Assembly (NCBI GenBank): GCA_035527845.1
Contig: DATKZT010000032.1
Span: forward strand, 6,221-70,220
Direction: 5' to 3'
DNA length: 64,000 nt
Source of the DNA: JAUWKC01 sp035527845
Lineage (GTDB): Bacteria > Planctomycetota > Phycisphaerae > Sedimentisphaerales > Anaerobacaceae
Position 1 is the first letter of the stretch, and each line of letters begins with the position of its first letter. The translations under genes were made by a program, and so were the position numbers. Below are positions 1 to 7,583 of this stretch, piece after piece. The notes under the pieces are model-generated. The model did not search any database and was not told the origin of the DNA. It was given only the letters and a program-made list of their open reading frames with translations.

Positions 1-675
1 GTGGGCAGGGCTGTCAGTGTTGCGCTGGCGCAGGAGGGTGCGACGGTGATATTGGCTGCTCGTGCGTCGGATAAGCTGAGGGGGGTCGCAGAGCAGGTTG
101 TTGCGGCGGGCGGCAGGTCTGAAATTGTTGTCACGGACTTAAAGGAGGAAAAATCCATAAAACATCTCGTTGAGGCGGCGCGTCGCGGGTTTAGCCGGCT
201 GGACATACTGGTCAATAACGCGGGCGTCACTCATTCGGCGGCTTTGGAGGAGACGGCGACAGAGGACTGGGACCGCCTGTTTGCGGTGAACAGTCGTGCG
301 CCGTTTATACTATCCCGAGAGGCCCTGCCGCTGTTGAGAAAGGCTGAATCGGCCCATATTATCAACATCTGCTCAATCGTGGGCGTAAAATGCTATGCGC
401 TGCAGAGCGCTTATACCGCGTCCAAGCACGCGCTGCGCGGCATGACGAAATCCCTGGCGGAAGAGTTGAGGGGTTCCAGCGTGAAGGTCCATCTGATATG
501 TCCGGGCGGAATAGATACGGATATGATTGGCGAGATTAGACCGGACATAAAAAAAGAGGAGTTGATGCAGCCCGAGGAGATCGCAGAGCTTGTCGTCTAT
601 CTTGTCACGCACAAGGGCAATGCGGTAATTGACGAGCTTCGCGTTCGGCGGGCGGCGGCGCCGCCGTGGTTTTGA
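1..675 (+). CDS. Short-chain dehydrogenase/reductase (SDR), 5' end outside window
   Basis: NAD(P)-dependent oxidoreductase of the classical SDR family; substrate unknown. The protein begins in the middle of the Rossmann cofactor motif: the first residues MGRAVSVALA match the end of TGxxxGIGRA, so the true start lies upstream of base 1 and the GTG at position 1 is internal. Visible motifs are NNAG (about residues 72-75), the catalytic serine in NICSIVG (about 125) and YTASK (Tyr and Lys, about 138-142), so the catalytic triad is intact. The PG motif after the catalytic lysine (CPGGIDTDM) is also present. The C-terminus (RVRRAAAPPWF) is short and basic. Family is sure, substrate is not. Confidence 0.9.
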   Translation: MGRAVSVALAQEGATVILAARASDKLRGVAEQVVAAGGRSEIVVTDLKEEKSIKHLVEAARRGFSRLDILVNNAGVTHSAALEETATEDWDRLFAVNSRAPFILSREALPLLRKAESAHIINICSIVGVKCYALQSAYTASKHALRGMTKSLAEELRGSSVKVHLICPGGIDTDMIGEIRPDIKKEELMQPEEIAELVVYLVTHKGNAVIDELRVRRAAAPPWF

Positions 676-918
676 CAGTTTCAGGAAATCATAGTCCCGG
701 CGAAGTGAGGTCAGGCACGGTTGTCTCTGTGCGAATGGGATAATCCGGGGCAAACAGGTCGCGTGGTAGAACAGGAGGACAGCCCTTTTCTCAGTATTGA
801 AACGCCCGTTGAGTATGCGTGCCGCTGGAGGAATCGTGTTGGTGCGGCGCAAAAGTCGCCGTTGTAACAGTGTGAAGGGGCGCGCCGGCGCGGCATGGGA
901 AATTTTTTTCGGATGTGG

Positions 919-947
919 TTGACAAAGGTGGCGCGGGCCGGTATAAT
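919..947 (+). promoter_or_regulatory. Perfect consensus sigma70 promoter
   Basis: TTGACA at 919-924 and TATAAT at 942-947 with a spacer of exactly 17 bp (925-941). Both hexamers match the housekeeping consensus in all positions. Transcription would begin near 954-956. The only thing downstream on this strand before an intrinsic terminator is about 62 nt of non-coding sequence. Confidence 0.8.
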
Positions 948-954
948 GAATTGT

Positions 955-1016
955 AACAGGGGGTCGGGCGTTTCTCCTCTTACCTCTCCCTCCGCAAGTC
1001 CGACCCCGCTTTTTTT
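955..1016 (+). ncRNA. Candidate small RNA with C-rich (anti-Shine-Dalgarno-like) loop and intrinsic terminator
   Basis: Between the consensus promoter and a T7 run (1010-1016) lies one hairpin: GGGGTCGG at 960-967 pairs with CCGACCCC at 1000-1007, extended inward by a G-U and a C-G pair. The 28-nt loop (970-997) is pyrimidine-rich and contains CTCCTC, CCTC and CCCTCC, which could pair with GGAGG ribosome binding sites. No open reading frame of note fits inside. The rest of the 676-1075 spacer shows nothing else on either strand. The hairpin plus T-run makes sense only on the plus strand, while the next gene is on the minus strand, so it is not a leader. A stand-alone sRNA is inferred; no known family was recognised. 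Confidence 0.55.
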
Positions 1017-1075
1017 ATGCGCATTTGCGAACCCGCCGGGTAATCAGGCAGTGGCGCGCGTCTTGGCGGGGGAGT

Positions 1076-2839
1076 CTACATAAAGCTCATACTGCGCATA
1101 GTTCTTCTCAGGGCACAGCCGGCCACGATGGCAGCGACGAGATAAATCAGGCCCCATTTCCATTGCAGCAGAATGAATTTGCCGAGTCCGAGCGTTGCGG
1201 AGAATATGAAGACGACACATAAGAGCCAGGCAATGAGGTTTTGCGTGAACTCTCCTGCGATCGGCTTGACGCCGGCGGCTCGACTTACTTTCTTCCAGCC
1301 CGGTCCTGGAATGCGCATCTTGGTATAGAAGGCAAGTGTATGTGGGTCGGGCGTTTGTTTTGAGGTCAGAAACGTGACGAGCACCCAAACGGCCGTTACA
1401 ACGGTAATGGTCAGAACGACCCGCACGGCGAACAAGTCGGCGCCCGGCGTGCTCGGCAGCACTATTTGCAGATAATTTGCGACGATGAGACTGGCGACAA
1501 TTGCCGCAATCTCGGAATACGGATTCACCCGCCACCAGTACCACCTTGCAATCATTACCGTTCCGATACTGCCGAACATCACGCCGAGGTATTTGTATGC
1601 GCCGAGCACGCTGCTCAGTCGTGTGGTGACCAACAGGGCGGCCATCATCAACATGACCATGCCGATCCTCGAGACGAAGACATAGTGCTTCGCATTTTTT
1701 CCAGGATTGATGAATGGCTTGTAGAAGTCGTTGATAATGTATGATGCGCCCCAGTTGAGGTGAGTGTCGATTGTGCTCATGAATGCCGCAAGTAAGGAAG
1801 CGACCATGATGCCTTTCAGTCCAGCCGGCAGGAATACGTCAATCATCATTGGAAAGGAGCTCTCAGGGTCCTTCAAATGGGGCAGGTAGTGCAAGGAGAG
1901 CAATCCCACGATGATCCAGGGCCATGGTCGTACTACGTACTGGCAGACATTGAACCACAGGAAGGCCAAGACGGAATCCTTCTCGGAGCGTGTGGCCAGC
2001 AGTCGCTGGACGTAGTACCCATTACCGGGTGCACGCGCCCACCAGGTTACGCAGACGTAGACAAGAAAGGTAAACGTCACAAGATTGAAGGAGCTCAAGT
2101 CGGGGAAGAAGTCCAGAAAGTCGGTTTTGAACTCGGGAGCAGCGGCGAGTTTTTTGATGAGTCCGTCGCCGGTCGAGGCGTCGAAGTAAACATAGGCGGC
2201 CAGGCCGACCGAGCCAAGCATGGCCAGGACAAACTGAAGCAGGTCCGTATAGACAACACCATAGAGTCCGGACAGTGCCGAATATAACAGGGCGGTCGCA
2301 GCGAGAATGAATAACACGATCGCAACGTAGTTGACGTCTCCGAGAAGAGGGAAATGGAACAAGGTGACATCAGGCAGGTGCAGCAGGGCCTTGATAATCT
2401 TTGCCATCGCCAGGGTGACGGAGCCCATGACGATGCAGTTTATCAGGACGCCGTCGAAGAATACTTTGAATACTCTCAGCGTGGAGGTGGCCTTGGAAGG
2501 CTGGTAGCGCTGGATAATGAATTCAATGTCGGTCATTGCCTCGGTTCTGCGCCAGAGCCGGGCGAAGAAGAATACGGTGGCAATCTGACCGGTCGCCAGC
2601 GAGAGCCAGAACCAGTGACCGTGAATGCCGGTTTGCCGTGATATACCTGCGACGACGAGTGGCGTGTCGGAAGAGAATGTTGTCGCCACGATAGAGGTTC
2701 CGGCGATGAACCATCCGAGGCTTCGTCCGGCCACGAAGAAATCTGCGGTGCTTCGCCCGGCCTTCTTGGTGAAGCAGACGCCGATGCCGACCGCGGCCAC
2801 GAGGTATAGCCCTATAATGACCCAATCGAGATTGTCCAT
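1076..2839 (-). CDS. Sodium:solute symporter family protein (SSS)
   Basis: Inner-membrane secondary transporter of the SSS family (relatives of PutP, PanF and SGLT), which import small solutes with Na+. The 587-aa protein has about 12-14 hydrophobic segments. The N-terminal part (LDWVIIGLYLVAAVGIG, then FFVAGRSLGWFIAG and ATTFSSDTP) is the typical SSS helix 1-2 region. The start at 2839 is chosen because GAGG lies 6-7 nt upstream and the first helix follows at once; an ATG at 2872 would add an unlikely charged extension. Related planctomycete symporters often sit near sugar-degrading genes, but no such partner is adjacent here. Substrate cannot be assigned. It is transcribed alone. Confidence 0.88.
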   Translation of the reverse strand: MDNLDWVIIGLYLVAAVGIGVCFTKKAGRSTADFFVAGRSLGWFIAGTSIVATTFSSDTPLVVAGISRQTGIHGHWFWLSLATGQIATVFFFARLWRRTEAMTDIEFIIQRYQPSKATSTLRVFKVFFDGVLINCIVMGSVTLAMAKIIKALLHLPDVTLFHFPLLGDVNYVAIVLFILAATALLYSALSGLYGVVYTDLLQFVLAMLGSVGLAAYVYFDASTGDGLIKKLAAAPEFKTDFLDFFPDLSSFNLVTFTFLVYVCVTWWARAPGNGYYVQRLLATRSEKDSVLAFLWFNVCQYVVRPWPWIIVGLLSLHYLPHLKDPESSFPMMIDVFLPAGLKGIMVASLLAAFMSTIDTHLNWGASYIINDFYKPFINPGKNAKHYVFVSRIGMVMLMMAALLVTTRLSSVLGAYKYLGVMFGSIGTVMIARWYWWRVNPYSEIAAIVASLIVANYLQIVLPSTPGADLFAVRVVLTITVVTAVWVLVTFLTSKQTPDPHTLAFYTKMRIPGPGWKKVSRAAGVKPIAGEFTQNLIAWLLCVVFIFSATLGLGKFILLQWKWGLIYLVAAIVAGCALRRTMRSMSFM

Positions 2840-3023
2840 TCGGTCCTCATTCTCGGGTGCAGCCCGTGTCAATCCAGCCGAGACCGATGTCTCCGGCTAC
2901 CTCTATAGCGAAGCAGATAAAGGGTCTGTTGATATATTTGTGGGTGGTTTTCGAGATTTCGTAACCGATTAAGGCCCGGCGAGGTCTGTTTTTGGGTACT
3001 GTCTCACGTATGAAGAGCGAAAG

Positions 3024-3740
3024 TCAAAAAAATATTCTGTGATAATCCAAATTTTTCTTTGAAGGGCATCCTGTGCCTTGTTGGCCGCTATAATCCCAAC
3101 TAAGTGGGTCGTGGTTGTTTCCGCCGAACGGGTCCATGCGGTTGAATCTGCCGGTCTGCTGGTCGTACCAGCGGGCACGGAGGTAATACTGCTGCATGTC
3201 AGTATCGAAGTATTCGCCCGTGTAGAGCAGGGAAGTAGCCGCGGGACTGGCCGACGTGGGATTGCCGGTCAGCATCACGCCATAGCCATCGTACGAGTAG
3301 GCGTCCTTCACATCCTCATTGTTGTCAACAAGCTGCCGCGTCGAGCCCTGCCCGTCGTACAATAGATGCCGCACACCGACTGAATCTGACTGGCTGACAA
3401 CATCATCGCCGATGGTGTAGGTAACATCCGGATGGCTGCCCGAAGGCGACCACTCCTCCAGAACTTGGGCGTAGCCGGTGTGGTTGTACGAATCAATCAG
3501 GAAGATCTTGGTTACTTCATTCTGCTTGGTTTCGCCGCCGTCCGGCGTATCATAACTGAACGCCTTGACTTTGATGCCGGCTTCGTTGTAGGTATATTCG
3601 ACAACAGCATCTGTAGCGCCCGTATCATCGGTGGTGACCCGCCAGAGGCGGTTCTGCAGAGCCCAACCGCTGTGGCCGTACAAATCCACCAGCTGTGTCG
3701 TGGTCAAGATATCGCTGCCGTCGAGGTGTGCCGATTTGAC
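3024..3740 (-). pseudogene. Truncated RHS-repeat core fragment (orphan)
   Basis: The reading frame carries the RHS core: LLYTGEYFDTDMQQYYLRAR, WYDQQTGRFNRMDPFGG, preceded by YD-type repeats. It is broken at both ends. Upstream the frame still reads as RHS sequence back to an in-frame TGA at 3741-3743, with no credible start. Downstream, similarity to the second copy (4571-5491) stops right after the NNHDPLS segment, and the last residues are unrelated to RHS proteins, so the usual NPVNGIDPSG boundary and toxin tip are missing. It lies downstream of the other RHS cassette on the same strand, as displaced or orphan RHS C-termini do. I judge it non-functional. Confidence 0.7.
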
Positions 3741-3778
3741 TCATGTACTCTCCTCACGCTGGGTGTGATTTACCCTTA

Positions 3779-4267
3779 TCACGTTGGTGGCCTCTCAGAA
3801 TACTCAAGCTTTCCCAAAGAGTAACGGTTTCCATAGAGTATACAAGAGCTTGCCAAGAGCATAGCGTAAATGAATCTCTCAGATTTCATCCTCTCAATTT
3901 TCCATTTTGGGAAACCTTGGTGGGCTAGTCCCTGATCTCTACCCGTCTCCAGCATCTCCCTGTTAGGGCTAGCTGTCATCGCAGCCCTCTTGAGCTCAAA
4001 ATTCAAACCAATAATAAGAAATACGCAGAAGAACACAGAGGGGCCAGTCAGCAGCAAAAGCTTCAGCTCCACCTTTCGTGAAAGGTCCCTTTTTCTGCGC
4101 AGAGCCATCCAATGACCGTAGGCAAGAAGAGGTAGAAACAGTAGTAATACGACCAAAACACTCGAGTCATACCATCCTAGCTCGTACAATTCTAAATGTT
4201 TCCAGAGAAGACCGGCCAGTATCGCTAATTCTCCCGCCCAACATAGAATTGTAAATAGTCTTTTCAT
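3779..4267 (-). CDS. Small three-helix membrane protein, possible RHS immunity protein
   Basis: A 162-aa protein of no recognised family. It has a first hydrophobic segment right after the start (LFTILCWAGELAILAGLLW), a second (VLVVLLLFLPLLAYG), a basic loop (RRKRDLSRK) and a third (LLLLTGPSVFFCVFLIIGL), then a charged C-terminal half. The start at 4267 has AGGA about 8 nt upstream; an earlier in-frame start at 4300 lacks one. It follows the RHS cassette with the intact variable tip (4571-5443) on the same strand after about 300 bp, and precedes the orphan core fragment. That position, and AT-rich composition unlike the flanking housekeeping genes, suggest an immunity protein, but this is context only. 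Confidence 0.5.
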   Translation of the reverse strand: MKRLFTILCWAGELAILAGLLWKHLELYELGWYDSSVLVVLLLFLPLLAYGHWMALRRKRDLSRKVELKLLLLTGPSVFFCVFLIIGLNFELKRAAMTASPNREMLETGRDQGLAHQGFPKWKIERMKSERFIYAMLLASSCILYGNRYSLGKLEYSERPPT

Positions 4268-4300
4268 ATTTGGTCCTTTCGCCCATTCAGTAATCACCAC

Positions 4301-4570
4301 AGTCCTAATCTTGGTTTGTAAAACCCGTAATTTGTGAGGACGCTATATTAGATTACTGGGTTTCCAGCCCTTCGGCAACAATATATCATTATACCTGATT
4401 TCGTGGTCAGCCTACGACACTCAATTCTTACTTGAATACTACGCCGCTCAGCTCGCTCCTTATGATTCTATCTTAGACTATGTTCTGTTGGCGCACAGCA
4501 CGCGCCCTTCCAAGCAAATCTTATGAATGATGGGTCTCTCCGGAACCTCAAGAGATTCATAGGATTTCGT
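4301..4570. other. AT-rich spacer inside the RHS locus
   Basis: No gene, RNA or clear hairpin is visible between the RHS cassette and the small membrane protein. A ribosome binding site for the membrane protein occupies the last bases. Confidence 0.5.
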
Positions 4571-5443
4571 TCAGAATGAGGGCTCCTTGTACAAATGTAG
4601 GCGGTCGAACGTGCCCCAGGACGATTCTGCTACAGCCTCATACAGATTTCCCACCGGCCGAAGGGGGGGGCTGCTTCCGGGATAGAAGAATATGATGTTC
4701 TTCTTCGCATCGTTGTCGTACCAACCCGGAGTACCTAACATGTTGGATTCTCGTTCGTACTTCGTCGGCATGAGGATAAGGATATTAGTTGGTTCGTCGT
4801 AAGTAGATGGATCATTATCTGTGGTCTGTATGTATGCAGACATGAATGTGATACCTTTTCTCATGTCAGGATCGGCCTGAACAAACGGTCTTAGTTTAGC
4901 CATTAGGTCGTCTAGCGCATATTGACAAGTTCTTGAAGTCACCTGTGGATAAAGCGTGACGTATGTGTCAAAAATCGCGTTAAGATCTGGAACCTCCTCT
5001 TCATGCTTGTACGTCTCGGCTTGAATGATTTTTTGGAGATGGTCGCGCTGATAGCTGCGTATAGCCTGCTGTCCATTTAGCCAAGCTGGGTAAAAATAAG
5101 GTTGTCCCCATCTACTGAAACTATGATGGTGGATGCGTGACCAAGATACCCACATTGCAAACAGAGCAACGGCTGACCAAATCACTACGGAGGCTACGGA
5201 GGCCCAGGAAAACTCTCCACTCGGGTCAATCCCATTCACCGGGTTTGCATGGCAGTAGAGGTATTTATGCAGTGACTGCGGGTCCTCGTTGTTTCCTGCG
5301 AAGGGGTCCATACGGTTGAACCTGCCGGTCTGCTGGTCGTACCAGCGGGCGCGGAGGTAATACATTGAGGCACTACTGTCGTACATCTCGCCGGTGTAGA
5401 GCAGGCTGGTTGCCGCGTTGGCGGGATTAGCGCCCAGCATCAC
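4571..5443 (-). CDS. RHS core plus variable C-terminal domain (5'-truncated RHS toxin cassette)
   Basis: The first 75 or so residues are the conserved RHS core (SLLYTGEMYDSSASMYYLRA, WYDQQTGRFNRMDPFAGNN) ending at the boundary NPVNGIDPSGE. After it comes a variable tip of about 215 residues with one predicted membrane segment (SVVIWSAVALFAMWVSW) and a soluble C-terminal part that I cannot place. In full RHS proteins the tip is the toxin and the upstream repeats form the shell; here the shell is missing. The open frame continues upstream to base 5491, directly against the stop codon of the pseudopilin gene, so the ATG at 5443 is internal RHS sequence and any start is arbitrary. It may be a silent cassette. 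Confidence 0.6.
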   Translation of the reverse strand: MMLGANPANAATSLLYTGEMYDSSASMYYLRARWYDQQTGRFNRMDPFAGNNEDPQSLHKYLYCHANPVNGIDPSGEFSWASVASVVIWSAVALFAMWVSWSRIHHHSFSRWGQPYFYPAWLNGQQAIRSYQRDHLQKIIQAETYKHEEEVPDLNAIFDTYVTLYPQVTSRTCQYALDDLMAKLRPFVQADPDMRKGITFMSAYIQTTDNDPSTYDEPTNILILMPTKYERESNMLGTPGWYDNDAKKNIIFFYPGSSPPLRPVGNLYEAVAESSWGTFDRLHLYKEPSF

Positions 5444-5491
5444 GCCATAGCCGTCGTAGGAGAAGGCGTCGAAGATTAGGCCACACAGAGG

Positions 5492-6214
5492 TCAGGGCGT
5501 CAGCGGCACCTGAGAGGGCACTAATATCGTGGTTTCGAAAGTGAGCTGCGGTGCATTGTCCGCGGCAGCCCACATCAATGAGACTTTTATGGCTTTCGGC
5601 GGAGTGCCCTGCTGGTCATCGCCGTTTCCCTCGCTGCTCTGCTCGCTCGCCTGCTGGTTATCGCCGTGTCTCTCGCTGCTCTGGTCGCCCGCCTGCTGGT
5701 CATCTCCGATGGCGCTTACGCTGAAAGCTGACAGGCCTTTCGCCACTATATCGGAGGTCTCTTTGCCTATGGGTTTCTCACCTGAGCAGGGCAGCTCAAA
5801 TCTCTGCAATACGTTCTGTTCGGTAGAAGGGTCCTGCGTCAAGAGGTAACGTACTCTGGCGGGGCGTGAAGCAGGCAGTTGGGTCTTCCAGGATGGAGTA
5901 AGGGTGTAGAATGTGATCTCGCCTTCTGCAATGGATATCGGCTCAAAGGGCTTACCAGCACGCTCGGCATCATTGGCGTCGGGGGCCGGGGGAAAGTAGA
6001 GACCAGAGAACTCCTGGCGGAGCGTCTCGGTGATGAGCCTGGCGTCATGGTAGGCTGGACGCGGCTCCTCACAGGCGGCCCAGATTAAGTGTGCCTGGTG
6101 ATAGGCGGCATTTATGCCTAAAACTATCAACGAGCTAATCAACAGCACGAGCAAAAGCTCTATGAGGGTAAAAGCCCGCGCCTTGACGCGCCATAGTTCG
6201 GCTGACATGTTCAT
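5492..6214 (-). CDS. Type II secretion pseudopilin, GspJ-like
   Basis: Minor pseudopilin of a type II secretion or related pilus system. The prepilin signature is at the N-terminus: basic leader WRVKARAFTLIELLLVLLIS with Phe then Glu at +5, followed by the hydrophobic helix. At 240 aa and last in the F-G-H-I-J order it fits GspJ. Residues about 170-205 are a low-complexity insert made of a 14-residue repeat (GDDQQAGDQSSERH and variants) encoded by a 42-bp tandem repeat, placed in the otherwise ordered C-terminal domain. The stop codon abuts the RHS fragment in the same frame, so the original downstream part of this operon may have been lost at that junction. Confidence 0.75.
   Translation of the reverse strand: MNMSAELWRVKARAFTLIELLLVLLISSLIVLGINAAYHQAHLIWAACEEPRPAYHDARLITETLRQEFSGLYFPPAPDANDAERAGKPFEPISIAEGEITFYTLTPSWKTQLPASRPARVRYLLTQDPSTEQNVLQRFELPCSGEKPIGKETSDIVAKGLSAFSVSAIGDDQQAGDQSSERHGDNQQASEQSSEGNGDDQQGTPPKAIKVSLMWAAADNAPQLTFETTILVPSQVPLTP
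5609..5709. repeat. 42-bp in-frame tandem repeat, about 2.4 copies
   Basis: Units begin CTGCTGGTCATCGCCGT at 5609, recur at 5651 as CTGCTGGTTATCGCCGT, and a partial copy starts at 5693. The period is a multiple of three and adds 14-residue Asp/Gln/Ser/Glu-rich blocks to the GspJ-like protein. Confidence 0.8.
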
Positions 6215-6223
6215 AAATAGTAC

Positions 6224-6661
6224 TCACTGCCCCCGCACTGATAGTTCCACATAAACCAGGGACAACAGCTCGTACTGTTGGGGGCGCTGCTGTTCGAGCC
6301 AGTTTACCTCAACACGAACGGCGGCGAGATTCTCAATTGGGGTGGGCGCCACGTGCACCTTCCACGAATAGGGGTCCTGCTGCCCCTGCCTGGTTTCAAA
6401 TGCGATATTCTGGGAGGTTTTTACCTCAGCCAACAGTGTCTCAGCCAACAACACGGACCTGGTGAGCAATCTGGCATGGTGAGCGGCTCTTGCACACTGA
6501 CTCATAGCGCCAAACACGGCCACAATGGTAGTGCCGAGAATCGCCAAAGCCACGATGATCTCGACCATAGTAAAGGCTGGACCGGCGTTTCGGAGGCGGC
6601 TGCGCCTTTGGTCAAACTGGTTTTTGGGATGTTGAATCCTCAATCTCCACCTGTCTTCCAT
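6224..6661 (-). CDS. Type II secretion pseudopilin, GspI-like
   Basis: Minor pseudopilin of 145 aa. The prepilin-like segment GPAFTMVEIIVALAILGTTI comes after an unusually long leader of about 30 residues (MEDRWRLRIQHPKNQFDQRR...), with the conserved Glu five residues into the mature chain. The C-terminal part contains alternating strands, as in GspI. The start overlaps the end of the GspH-like gene by about 50 bp, typical of translational coupling in these operons; a later start would shorten the leader but no better ribosome binding site was seen. It is followed by the GspJ-like gene after 9 bp. Confidence 0.75.
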   Translation of the reverse strand: MEDRWRLRIQHPKNQFDQRRSRLRNAGPAFTMVEIIVALAILGTTIVAVFGAMSQCARAAHHARLLTRSVLLAETLLAEVKTSQNIAFETRQGQQDPYSWKVHVAPTPIENLAAVRVEVNWLEQQRPQQYELLSLVYVELSVRGQ

Positions 6662-7154
6662 TGATTCTTATGGTCCTGATTGCGTCACGGCTGGCCAGAG
6701 AAATGGTTGCCTGCGGCCAGGCGCCTGCCGGGTCGAACAGCAGATAGTATCTCTTGCCCGCCATGCTAAAGCCATCCACGTCCATCAGGTAAATGTCCTG
6801 GCCAAGATAATGCACTGCTCCATATATATCCTCAGCGGGTTGGAAAAGCAGGTCACTTTTTCCACTTGCTATTTCCACCGAATAGCTGGGGCCGTCGGGG
6901 CTGAGGACCAGGCGAGTTGGCTTGTTGGTGTCCACGGATAAATTCATAGCGTATCTTATGGCCTCGGCAATACTCAGACATTCCTGCTCCATGCTCAGGT
7001 GCTGGTTGCTCCTGGTGGCATAGGGCATAATGACCGCCACCATGGCGGCAATAATTGCCAGAACAATAATGAGCTCAAGCAGCGTAAAGCCGGCCGGTCC
7101 TCTGGCCCTATCGTTCCATTCTGTCTCTGAGGTCTTCGTGGTTTGTGACATCAT
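6612..7154 (-). CDS. Type II secretion pseudopilin, GspH-like
   Basis: Minor pseudopilin of about 180 aa with prepilin motif GPAGFTLLELIIVLAIIAAM followed by a basic-start helix and a beta-rich globular domain. The start is put at 7154 (ATGATG, preceded by GGAAACGAAG), which overlaps the end of the GspG gene by 47 bp; an upstream in-frame start at 7199 would give an implausibly long leader. Position third after GspF and GspG matches the GspH slot. Its closest functional equivalent in this window is the GspH in the plus-strand operon at 19261. Confidence 0.75.
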   Translation of the reverse strand: MMSQTTKTSETEWNDRARGPAGFTLLELIIVLAIIAAMVAVIMPYATRSNQHLSMEQECLSIAEAIRYAMNLSVDTNKPTRLVLSPDGPSYSVEIASGKSDLLFQPAEDIYGAVHYLGQDIYLMDVDGFSMAGKRYYLLFDPAGAWPQATISLASRDAIRTIRINGRQVEIEDSTSQKPV

Positions 7155-7569
7155 CTTCGTTTCCGTAAGCCCCGTCCGGTCCGGGAGATACAATATCATA
7201 CAGGGTTTCTGAGGCGGTCAACTGGCTGGGCCATGTGTAGCGGTAGGGAGAGCCCCAGGGATCCAGAGGTATCGAGGCGCTCTTGAGATACGGACCTCGC
7301 CAGTTCTTTGTTTGAGGATTGACAATCAGGGCCTGGAGGCCCTCCTCAGTAGTTGGATACCGTCCTATGTCCTGTTCAAACATATCCAGTGCAATACCAA
7401 AAGAGCCGACGACGGCTTGCTTTGCGGCTACAATTCTGGCCTCCTGGGAGCGGCCAAAGAAGCGGGGCACTATAACCGCCGCCAGGACGCTGATGATAGT
7501 GATAACCAACAGCAGCTCTATGAGGGTGAAGGCCGCGGAGGCATCAACTTTCTTGCAGGTTCGTCTCAT
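7108..7569 (-). CDS. gspG: Type II secretion major pseudopilin GspG
   Basis: Major pseudopilin, 153 aa. It has the prepilin peptidase site and helix (AAFTLIELLLVITIISVLAA) and the GspG hallmark region: LDMFEQDIGRYPTTEEGLQA, then WRGPYLKSASIPLDPWGSPY and the calcium-site-like end SPGPDGAYGNEDD. A strong ribosome binding site (GGAAAGGAG) sits 6 nt before the ATG at 7569. The C-terminus continues past the usual end with NHEDLRDRMER. It lies 14 bp downstream of gspF and is co-transcribed with it. Identity is certain at family level. Confidence 0.9.
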   Translation of the reverse strand: MRRTCKKVDASAAFTLIELLLVITIISVLAAVIVPRFFGRSQEARIVAAKQAVVGSFGIALDMFEQDIGRYPTTEEGLQALIVNPQTKNWRGPYLKSASIPLDPWGSPYRYTWPSQLTASETLYDIVSPGPDGAYGNEDDVTNHEDLRDRMER

Positions 7570-7583
7570 TTTCAGCTCCTTTC

